Shown here in pieces: positions 58,697-64,000 of a stretch of 64,000 nucleotides of DNA. The notes under the pieces were generated by a model that was given only the letters and a program-made list of their open reading frames with translations, ran no database searches and had not been told where the DNA came from. This DNA comes from Candidatus Saccharibacteria bacterium UBA5148 (lineage in GTDB: Bacteria > Patescibacteriota > Saccharimonadia > Saccharimonadales > UBA4665). The position numbers and the translations under genes are program-made. Location of the stretch: assembly GCA_002413835.1 (NCBI GenBank), contig DHXU01000006.1:2386-66385 (forward strand). The letters run 5' to 3'. Each line of letters opens with the position of its first letter. Positions within the stretch are counted from its first letter, which is position 1.

Positions 58697-58743
58697 ACAT
58701 TACTGGAGTTAACGGTTAGAAATACACCGGCTATCCGGCACCA
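58697..58743 (+). repeat. array junction 1 (47 nt, ends ggcacca)
   Basis: 39 of 47 positions match junction 3 (60011-60057), and all eight differences are transitions. It ends ctatccggcacca like a tRNA acceptor with CCA, and ggttagaaat resembles a T-loop. Its last 6 nt and the 15 nt after it (58738-58758) are identical to those at junction 6 (61454-61474). Confidence 0.75.
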
Positions 58744-58764
58744 TTTCTATGTAACATATAAATT

Positions 58765-58792
58765 AAGACTTCTTCGAGAAGTCTTTTTATTT
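58765..58792 (+). terminator. terminator at the start of array unit 2
   Basis: aagacttctt-cg-agaagtctt hairpin with T-run, 22 nt after the junction CCA. Confidence 0.85.
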
Positions 58793-58849
58793 TGCTCATG
58801 GTTGCTTTTAGAGAAGACAAGCGTCTAAAATAGCGACAGGAGAAAAAAT

Positions 58850-59329
58850 ATGAGACGAAGAACTCGTGAAGTAATTCAGACAAAACCAACGATGGATACC
58901 GCACGTATAGGGGCTATGGATACAACGGATAGCAGTAATCCTCGTTTTGGACCTTTTGTGCAAGCCGTATTGTTCGCTTCTGGCGAGCTCAAACCTCTGG
59001 AGCGTAGTTCTGATGTTTTTGGTCTTGTGCTTGCTGGATATGAAGGACATCAGTTTGGTGACGATGGAACTTATACGGCATTTATTGCTTCGGAACTACC
59101 TCTAGAGCGGTGGAACGGAGTTAATAAACTTGAGGAAGAGGTTAATAAAGCCGTACGAGAAATCAACCCAGATTACTGCGCTGAACATGTTGGATTTATT
59201 GCGCTGGACCAAGCTGCCGTTCAATTTGACGTAGCCCTTAAGCGTGAATTAGGCGTAGACTTCCCTTCATTAGTTACTTGGCAAGGTGGAAGCTTTTCTA
59301 CTGGTGGCACCTTACCTGTGCGTCATTAG
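58850..59329 (+). CDS. hypothetical protein, array unit 2 (159 aa)
   Basis: Soluble, beta-alpha protein (FGPFVQAVLFASGELKPLER; GYEGHQFGDDGTYTAFIASE; EEVNKAVREINPDYCAEHVG). No family recognised. SD aggag before the ATG. It fills the second array unit, between junctions 1 and 2. Confidence 0.6.
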   Translation: MRRRTREVIQTKPTMDTARIGAMDTTDSSNPRFGPFVQAVLFASGELKPLERSSDVFGLVLAGYEGHQFGDDGTYTAFIASELPLERWNGVNKLEEEVNKAVREINPDYCAEHVGFIALDQAAVQFDVALKRELGVDFPSLVTWQGGSFSTGGTLPVRH

Positions 59330-59366
59330 CTAATAGCGTTACAACTTCGTTAATAATGCTATACCA
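59330..59366 (+). repeat. array junction 2 (ends atacca)
   Basis: Ends gttaataatgctatacca, related to junctions 4 and 7 (atgctgcacca). It is followed by the 22-nt copy of the tRNA-Gly flank (59388-59409) and an imperfect agag-cct/agg-ctct terminator. Confidence 0.6.
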
Positions 59367-59446
59367 TGAATACCCCAAACGGTTTTCAAACAGTATAGTT
59401 TCAAACTAAAGAGGCCTATTGAGGCTCTTTTTGTTAGTATTGATAC

Positions 59447-59947
59447 ATGGGAAGTTACAAACAATACAGTAAAGAAGACCGAAAACTTATGGCTACATGG
59501 TCTCTTGATTGCGCAGATAGGGTGTTGCTACTCTTTGGATCGGTAAGTCCAAAAGACGATAGGCCTCAGAGAGCATTAGAAATTGGTCGAGATTGGGTAA
59601 GGACCGAAGTTTTTTCTATGCCAGTCATCAGAAAAGCATCCCTAGATGCCCACGCAGCCGCCAAAGATGTAGAAGATAATAATGTGGCATGTTTTGCTGC
59701 CCACGCAGCCGGGCAAGCCGTTGCGACTGCGCACGTAGCACAACACGCTTATGGTAGTTCTTGGTATGCTCTTAAGGCTATTGCCTCTGCTAACCCGTTG
59801 GAAGCAGAGGAAAAAGTATCGCAAGAGTTTGAGTGGCAGTCTCAGGCGTTGCCTCAGCATCTTAGGCAAGAAATAATGGGTCGAATTATCATAGATAACA
59901 GTAATAGTAAAATACGCATATCTATACAAAAAGGCGACGGTTTTTAG
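59447..59947 (+). CDS. Imm5-like immunity protein, array unit 3
   Basis: 166 residues. LMATWSLDCADRVLLLFG, DDRPQRALEIGRDWVRTE, KASLDAHAAAKDVEDNNVAC and FAAHAAGQAVATAHVAQHAY follow the pattern of Imm5-type putative immunity proteins of polymorphic toxin systems, an alpha-helical family. No toxin gene is next to it, so it may protect against a rival or a toxin encoded elsewhere. TAGTAT lies 6 nt before the ATG. AT-rich. Confidence 0.7.
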   Translation: MGSYKQYSKEDRKLMATWSLDCADRVLLLFGSVSPKDDRPQRALEIGRDWVRTEVFSMPVIRKASLDAHAAAKDVEDNNVACFAAHAAGQAVATAHVAQHAYGSSWYALKAIASANPLEAEEKVSQEFEWQSQALPQHLRQEIMGRIIIDNSNSKIRISIQKGDGF

Positions 59948-60010
59948 TCATAAAACAGACTGCTTGATAAGTTAAATTGTCTAGCTAACTCCTTTAGTTT
60001 ATAATTGTCT

Positions 60011-60057
60011 ACATTGTCGGAGTTAATGGTTAGAAATATGCCAGTTATCCGGCACCA
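60011..60057 (+). repeat. array junction 3 (47 nt, ends ggcacca)
   Basis: Same length as and 83 percent identical to junction 1. It ends gttatccggcacca. Confidence 0.75.
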
Positions 60058-60099
60058 AATATACGATTTATTCATAGCGCTAGCTGATATACTAAAACT

Positions 60100-60309
60100 A
60101 TGCAAAAGATAGCCACGAGATTGTTTATCTACTCTTCAATTGCTTTCGGTATTCTAGGTATTCTAGTGGTGCTTACATCTTCAGAGAGGGATATTGATAA
60201 CTCTGACTTTAATAAACTACTGATGAAACTGCTAATAATAACCGTTTTTATCATCCTGCCCTCATTTGCGCTAAGCGTTGCCAGTAAGTATTTAAACGGT
60301 AAACATTAG
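60100..60309 (+). CDS. two-helix membrane protein, array unit 4 (69 aa)
   Basis: Two hydrophobic helices (about 7-28, LFIYSSIAFGILGILVVLTS, and 42-62, LLIITVFIILPSFALSVASK) with a short polar loop. TATACT lies 6 nt before the ATG. Function unknown. Confidence 0.6.
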   Translation: MQKIATRLFIYSSIAFGILGILVVLTSSERDIDNSDFNKLLMKLLIITVFIILPSFALSVASKYLNGKH

Positions 60310-60310
60310 T

Positions 60311-60357
60311 TTGTAACTTTGCAACAAAGTTATACTTTCAGCAACTATGCTGCACCA
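60311..60357 (+). repeat. array junction 4 (47 nt, ends tgcacca)
   Basis: 37 of 47 positions match junction 7 (62132-62178); the core agttatactttca and the end atgctgcacca are shared. Confidence 0.75.
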
Positions 60358-60364
60358 AAATAAG

Positions 60365-60390
60365 AACCTCACGAAAGTGGGGTTTTTATT
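60365..60390 (+). terminator. terminator at the start of array unit 5
   Basis: aacctcac-gaaa-gtggggtt followed by tttta. Confidence 0.75.
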
Positions 60391-60405
60391 TTGGTTGGAC
60401 AGAGT

Positions 60406-60431
60406 AGGGGACTCTAACCTCTGGCCTCGTC
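60406..60431 (-). repeat. tRNA-Gly fragment in reverse orientation
   Basis: 26 nt, 25 identical to the complement of the 3' half of tRNA-Gly (anticodon stem to T-arm). Confidence 0.9.
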
Positions 60432-60473
60432 AGAGAACAAGAGCCAAGGAACCCTTGCAGCCTGCCGTGGCAG

Positions 60474-60596
60474 GATGCTGACGCGCAAGGAGAGCAAGCT
60501 GACGAACGGGACTATGAGCACCGTAAGGGTGCTGAGATTCTCGCAAACATACAAGCTTGCCTGGACGGTATGCCTATCAAAATCGTCAATAAGTAA
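60474..60596 (+). pseudogene. C-terminal gene fragment in array unit 5
   Basis: The open stretch reads DADAQGEQADERDYEHRKGA then EILANIQACLDGMPIKIVNK and a stop. It looks like the end of a real protein, but no start codon exists and it joins the reversed tRNA-Gly fragment. Unit 5 therefore holds a broken cassette, 41 codons long. Family not recognised. Confidence 0.5.
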
Positions 60597-60640
60597 TAAA
60601 GCGAGTGTAAAACCCTTCTCTACGTACTCAGCAAATATTC

Positions 60641-60723
60641 TTGATATGGCACCTCTAATATTTCTCTCCACCGCGTCACCTTATCTCTGATACGGTGTAA
60701 ACTTATACCCACTTGGTGTACCA
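60641..60723 (+). repeat. array junction 5 (83 nt scored, ends gtacca)
   Basis: 61 of 83 positions match junction 8 (63054-63136), so this repeat family extends beyond 47 nt. Confidence 0.7.
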
Positions 60724-60767
60724 TTTGAACCAAAGCGTTTTCCAGAAGGTATACTTTTAAACATCTT

Positions 60768-60787
60768 AGGCCTTATTTGGCCTTTTT
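60768..60787 (+). terminator. terminator at the start of array unit 6
   Basis: aggcc-ttattt-ggcct followed by tttt. Confidence 0.75.
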
Positions 60788-60827
60788 GTTGATGTCGGGT
60801 TAAAGTATAAAGACGAATGGAGATATT

Positions 60828-61349
60828 ATGGGGCATTTAAATGTTGAGATAAAAGCACGCTGCAACAACCAAGACCACATAAGGAATTATTTAAAATCCC
60901 ACGAAGCTAACTTCAAGGGTATGGACCATCAGATTGATACTTACTTTAGAGTTGCTCATGGACGATTAAAATTACGTGAAGGAGAAATTGAAAACCATCT
61001 TATCCATTACGATCGTCCCAACCAAGAAGGGCCGAAGCAATCTCAGGTGATACTCTATAAGTCCGAACCTAACTCATCTCTAAAGGATGTCCTGACAAAG
61101 GCACTTGGTATTTTGGTTGTCATAGACAAGCAAAGAGAGATATATTTTATTGAGAACGTGAAGTTCCATATTGATACAGTAAAGAGCCTTGGCACTTTCA
61201 TGGAAATTGAAGCAATTGATAGTAACGGTAAATTTGGTAACGAAAAACTTTATGAGCAGTGCCAGCACTATTTAAAAGAAATAGGGATAGATGATAAAGA
61301 CTTAGTTTCCGTTTCATATAGTGACTTGCTCATGGATCAATTGAGCTAA
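60828..61349 (+). CDS. CYTH domain protein (class IV adenylate cyclase-like), array unit 6
   Basis: 173 residues. The ExExK-like start is VEIKARC, followed by DHQIDTYFRVAHGRLKLREG and the tunnel residues in VILYKSEPNSS, VIDKQREIYF and FMEIEAID. CYTH enzymes act on organic triphosphates or cyclise ATP to cAMP; the substrate is not predictable. A Crp/Fnr regulator occurs at 5346, but no link is shown. SD ggag before the ATG. Confidence 0.85.
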   Translation: MGHLNVEIKARCNNQDHIRNYLKSHEANFKGMDHQIDTYFRVAHGRLKLREGEIENHLIHYDRPNQEGPKQSQVILYKSEPNSSLKDVLTKALGILVVIDKQREIYFIENVKFHIDTVKSLGTFMEIEAIDSNGKFGNEKLYEQCQHYLKEIGIDDKDLVSVSYSDLLMDQLS

Positions 61350-61412
61350 AAGTTAAGTAAATCAGCTGATAACCCAAATAGCCTAGCGAGATTCTCTAGC
61401 TTTTTATTGTTG

Positions 61413-61459
61413 TGCTGCTCTATCGCAGATGTTTGCAATGCGTCAACTATGGTGCACCA
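61413..61459 (+). repeat. array junction 6 (ends gtgcacca)
   Basis: It ends caactatggtgcacca and is followed by the same atttctatgtaacata seen after junction 1 (21 identical nt, 61454-61474). Confidence 0.7.
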
Positions 61460-61515
61460 TTTCTATGTAACATAAAATCTGCAATACAAAGGTATTTTTG
61501 CTATAGTTATGCTTA

Positions 61516-62031
61516 ATGAAAGTCCTTATTTATCTCTTCCTGTTCATCATAATAATCGCTGTTATAAAAAAGTTATTTGCCAATAATAAAAGCGGCACAA
61601 CAAATAAGGGGAAAGCTCCAATTTATCAGTATGGTCGCAAAGACTATATTATGACAAAGGCGGAACACAATTTCTTTTTAATACTCAGTCAGACGTTTCG
61701 GGGGCAATACCATGTATTTCCACAAGTGCATCTCTCTTCGATACTGGATGAAAAGATGGTAAAAGGACAGAACTGGAAAGCAGCATTCAATCACATTAAT
61801 GAAAAATCTGTAGATTTTGTAATATGCGATAAGCAGTATGCCAGACCATTAGTTGCGATAGAACTTGATGACTGGAGTCATAGTAGTGAAAACCGCCGAA
61901 AGAGAGATGAAGAAGTTGAGCGTATTTTCGCTGCAGCTGGCCTACAGCTTGTTAGATTCGCTGACTATAAAAATCTCACTGTCGCTGACGTGGAGAAAAA
62001 ACTAAGCCCAGCACTTGAATCTAACAATTAG
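61516..62031 (+). CDS. DUF2726 nuclease-like protein with membrane anchor, array unit 7
   Basis: 171 residues. One N-terminal membrane helix (LIYLFLFIIIIAVIKKLFAN), then the DUF2726 domain: MTKAEHNFFLILSQTFRGQY, VFPQVHLSSIL, KSVDFVICDKQYARPLVAIE and LDDWSHSSENRRKRDEEVER. The DFVICD and IELDD parts match the PD-(D/E)xK-type core of this family, which may cut or repair DNA. TATAGT lies 8 nt before the ATG. AT-rich. Confidence 0.85.
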   Translation: MKVLIYLFLFIIIIAVIKKLFANNKSGTTNKGKAPIYQYGRKDYIMTKAEHNFFLILSQTFRGQYHVFPQVHLSSILDEKMVKGQNWKAAFNHINEKSVDFVICDKQYARPLVAIELDDWSHSSENRRKRDEEVERIFAAAGLQLVRFADYKNLTVADVEKKLSPALESNN

Positions 62032-62131
62032 GGATTCAGTAAGCGAATATTAATCTCGTTTAATAACAACGTGCTTCAAAGAGGTTATAACCTCTTTGAA
62101 TATTAACGACTCTTTAGACTCAAACTTCAAA

Positions 62132-62178
62132 ACTTAACTCTGTAATATAGTTATACTTTCATTAACAATGCTGCACCA
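62132..62178 (+). repeat. array junction 7 (47 nt, ends tgcacca)
   Basis: 79 percent identical to junction 4. Ends ttaacaatgctgcacca. Confidence 0.75.
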
Positions 62179-62192
62179 AGAATAAGCGCTTT

Positions 62193-62219
62193 GACCTCAG
62201 TAATTTGAGGTCTTTTTTT
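62193..62219 (+). terminator. terminator at the start of array unit 8
   Basis: gacctca-gtaatt-tgaggtc followed by seven T. Confidence 0.9.
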
Positions 62220-62276
62220 GCAAATGGGTGTCTTTACGTTTATGCTTAAATCAAATATCTAAACTTAAGGATACTT

Positions 62277-62984
62277 ATGACAAAACTTAACAAAGAAACG
62301 AATGGCTTTACGATTATTGAAGTTCTACTGGTGCTTGTAATCTTAGCAACTATTGGTGTAGCTGGTTATTTTGTGGTTAAGCATGTTAACAAGAAACCAG
62401 TTACCGCAACCCAAACACCTATAACCCAGCCTGCTCCTGCTAATTCGGTCGCACCGAAACCTAAGGCATCGCCCACATCAGTCGTCATTTCTTCTTCAGA
62501 TGGGAAAGTTCAGCTAACGCTACCTGTAAGCTGGGAGGTTGTTAATAATCCAAATAACAGCCAGACAATTGAGAACTTAAACAACAATCCTAACTGTTTC
62601 ACAGCTACTGACCCTAATCCTTGCATATATTACACTTGGTTTGTCCCGAAAGCATACAGTACGACTCAGGTATGGTTTCTCGCTGCCGAAAAAACGAATC
62701 AAACACCTCAGCAAGTGATTAATTCAATTATTGGGGTGCCGCAAGCTGCTGACATTCTTGCTCAAAGTAGTCAGCCTATCAATGGTTATGCCGCCTACTA
62801 TATTGAATACAAATCATCTAACACGAATATATATTATGCAATCGCAGATAAAGGTTACGTTGTGCTAATGACAAATGGACAGCTTAATGACCAATCTGAC
62901 CCAAACACGACCCTGAATAGTCCCTCTTCGACCTATATTACGGACTGGCGAAACATTGTGAATTCAGTAAAACTTAACTTTTAG
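62277..62984 (+). CDS. type IV prepilin-like protein, array unit 8
   Basis: 235 residues. The prepilin cleavage and methylation motif NG|FTIIEVLLVLVILATIG, with Glu at +5, is followed by a long helix, a Pro/Thr linker and a beta-rich head (SVVISSSDGKVQLTLPVSWE; CFTATDPNPCIYYTWFVPKA with two cysteines). It should be processed by a prepilin peptidase and could be a minor pilin. No pilus genes are next to it. SD aagga precedes the ATG. The last array unit. Confidence 0.85.
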   Translation: MTKLNKETNGFTIIEVLLVLVILATIGVAGYFVVKHVNKKPVTATQTPITQPAPANSVAPKPKASPTSVVISSSDGKVQLTLPVSWEVVNNPNNSQTIENLNNNPNCFTATDPNPCIYYTWFVPKAYSTTQVWFLAAEKTNQTPQQVINSIIGVPQAADILAQSSQPINGYAAYYIEYKSSNTNIYYAIADKGYVVLMTNGQLNDQSDPNTTLNSPSSTYITDWRNIVNSVKLNF

Positions 62985-63053
62985 TAAAGCTAAGTTAATA
63001 TACACATTATGGTAAGGTGTAACTCCCCGCTCTCATCTACTCACTAGATAATC

Positions 63054-63136
63054 TTGATACGGCAGTTCTAGTATTTTCCTCCAACGAGCTATTTCAACTC
63101 TGATAAGGCATAAACTTTTACCTGCTTGCTGCACCA
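63054..63136 (+). repeat. array junction 8 (ends tgcacca), right end of the array
   Basis: Partner of junction 5 (73 percent over 83 nt). After it the gene orientation changes to the minus strand, so this marks the array boundary. Confidence 0.7.
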
Positions 63137-63194
63137 ATTTTAAATAACAGATATGGCACGTTCTAAGACTCAAACGCCACCTGATTGCTTTGTT

Positions 63195-63386
63195 TTAATA
63201 GCGGTCCGCAGCAGTACTCCTTGGAAGAAGGGCCTTATGTTTGTCTTTGGCCTGGCTACCCGGGCCGCCATGTAGAAATATAAAGGGGACTACGGCGTCT
63301 CTGTTGCCCCAATCAAGGATATGGAGCGTATGGCCGTCGCCGACGTCGAGCATTAATTCTTGGTTGGTGAACGAATCTTGTTGCAT
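63195..63386 (-). pseudogene. proline iminopeptidase-like alpha/beta hydrolase, truncated
   Basis: 63 codons: MQQDSFTNQELMLDVGDGHT then LHILDWGNRDAVVPFIFLHG and GPGSQAKDKHKALL, after which the frame leaves the family sequence (PRSTAADRY, stop). The HGGPG oxyanion motif is present but the catalytic Ser, Asp and His domains are missing. TATACT lies 6 nt before the ATG, so a promoter is intact. The break lies about 60 nt from the array's right end, so array growth may have cut the gene. Confidence 0.65.
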
Positions 63387-63412
63387 GGGCTCAGTATACA
63401 GCAGCCCGTTAG

Positions 63413-63856
63413 CTAGTTTTGCAGGGCAGCGCAAAACACGACGAAAAGTAAGCCAGCAAGGGGCAGCTCAATCCAGATGCCCCACGGCCTTTCGTAGCGC
63501 TGAATCTTGGCGTGCCATTTTGTGTACCAGTTTTGATTATTACTAAGGTCAAATGACCGATTTTTGACAACTCGTCCGACCCAGACGAAGTCCGGCAAGA
63601 CGGCAGCCACTCCGCAAGCCAACATCGCATAATGATGGGTAGCGGCAGCCGGAACGATCAGCGCCGCGGTCGCAAAGAAATCAACCGTGAAGACTATCTT
63701 CCAGGCCTTGGATACGTCGCGCTGCCTGTGCGGCAAGCCGTAGTGTGGCAGCGCGTCGAGGACAAAATGTGACGCCACTGCGACAGGTAGCGCCAGCGGT
63801 AAGGGCAGGACTTTGCCAATCAACGCTCCGACGAGGGCATGATTAAACCCGATCAT
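63413..63856 (-). CDS. membrane protein, YdjM/DUF457-like
   Basis: 147 residues with about four membrane helices. MIGFNHALVGALIGKVLPLP and VASHFVLDALPHYGLP give the NH...SH..D..PH metal-binding pattern of membrane-bound hydrolase-like proteins of the YdjM/DUF457 group. Function unproven. The start at 63856 overlaps the end of the upstream gene by 14 nt. Confidence 0.65.
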   Translation of the reverse strand: MIGFNHALVGALIGKVLPLPLALPVAVASHFVLDALPHYGLPHRQRDVSKAWKIVFTVDFFATAALIVPAAATHHYAMLACGVAAVLPDFVWVGRVVKNRSFDLSNNQNWYTKWHAKIQRYERPWGIWIELPLAGLLFVVFCAALQN

Positions 63857-64000
63857 TGGTGGGTTGTTCGGCTTCTGGCTGAACTGGTGTGACAATAGGC
63901 TGAGGCTGGACCACTGTTGCTTGAGGCTGAGCCACTGTTGTTTGGGGCTGAACTGGTGCCGGCGCGGCCGCCACAATCGACTCGGGCGGGGCAGCGGCAG
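63843..64000 (-). CDS. C-terminal tail of a Pro/Gln/Val-rich protein (5' part outside window)
   Basis: The frame from the edge reads SIVAAAPAPVQPQTTVAQPQ then ATVVQPQPIVTPVQPEAEQP and ends TNDRV. The repeats QPQxxV indicate a flexible, probably extracytoplasmic or disordered tail. It overlaps the start of the next gene by 14 nt, so the two are co-transcribed. The main domain is not visible. Confidence 0.6.
   Translation of the reverse strand, partial: AAAPPESIVAAAPAPVQPQTTVAQPQATVVQPQPIVTPVQPEAEQPTNDRV

Noticed and set aside
60414..60671. 85-codon minus-strand frame in array unit 5
   Set aside because: Its end is the reversed tRNA-Gly piece, and the plus strand shows a better protein-like fragment.
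58030..63136. Classical integron attC array
   Set aside because: The junctions lack the RYYYAAC/GTTRRRY cores and the attC fold, and no IntI is in the window. The plan is similar but the sites are tRNA-like, so I report it as a different system.
1..64000. Alternative genetic code (UGA as Gly)
   Set aside because: Several clear genes end in TGA (for example murI and rsmA) and no core gene has internal TGA, so code 11 fits.

Overview
The window looks like a chromosome segment from a Candidatus Saccharibacteria (TM7) or closely related CPR/Patescibacteria genome. GC is moderate and genes are small and densely packed. UGA is used as a normal stop (murI ends with it), so this is not the recoded SR1/Gracilibacteria code. 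Many promoters place a TANNNT -10 box 6-7 nt before the start codon, which implies leaderless mRNAs. Short SD-less genes, a PcrA helicase carrying an intein, and an Rpf-like G5/DUF348 wall hydrolase also fit. The assignment is inference from gene content; no 16S gene lies in the window.

Layout. 1-6.4 kb: a partial 7TM/PAS sensor, membrane proteins, two tRNA-Arg genes, a Nudix hydrolase, a Crp/Fnr regulator and an unannotated 49-residue protein. 6.5-15.9 kb: an RRM protein, a DEAD-box helicase, a VOC protein, a YhhQ-type queuosine-precursor transporter, a DHFR-like enzyme, a CarS-like lipid enzyme, a histidine phosphatase, an Asp racemase and an LD-carboxypeptidase. 15.9-17.2 kb: a tRNA-Lys gene followed on the minus strand by two short inserted genes. 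17.3-26.3 kb: folD-murI, murD with two receiver proteins, a GNAT protein and a large 7TM histidine kinase. 26.3-32.7 kb: an accessory region with GC-rich foreign-looking genes, many long-stem hairpins, a tRNA-Glu cassette, a dead permease and a TrmB-like regulator. 32.8-47.7 kb: exported enzymes, pyk-pgk-tpiA, uvrD/pcrA with its intein, the Rpf-like protein, rsmA and ssrA (tmRNA). 47.9-57.8 kb: MarR-cupredoxin, an ABC exporter, SGNH hydrolase, GH5 glucanase, trehalase, a slipin and a Nudix protein. 57.8-63.1 kb: tRNA-Phe, tRNA-Gly and a cassette array. The right end has a truncated hydrolase and a membrane protein.

The most unusual structure is the array behind tRNA-Gly (58.03-63.14 kb). Seven intact single-gene units and one broken unit all run in the tRNA direction. 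They are separated by repeats, mostly scored as 47 nt, that each end in ACCA like a tRNA 3' end; most are followed by a hairpin terminator and the promoter of the next unit. A smaller array of the same plan follows tRNA-Lys on the minus strand, and a probable one follows tRNA-Glu. Scrambled tRNA-Gly pieces lie at 3.4 and 60.4 kb. No integrase is visible. The arrangement recalls integron cassette arrays or repeated site-specific integration at tRNA 3' ends, with tRNA-end mimics as junctions.

Functionally the core genes give lower glycolysis (pyk, pgk, tpiA), peptidoglycan precursor and remodelling functions (murI, murD, Asp racemase, LD-carboxypeptidase, Rpf-like), one-carbon metabolism (folD), ribosome rescue and maturation (ssrA, rsmA) and an unexpectedly rich sugar kit (trehalase, GH5 glucanase, alginate-lyase-like protein).
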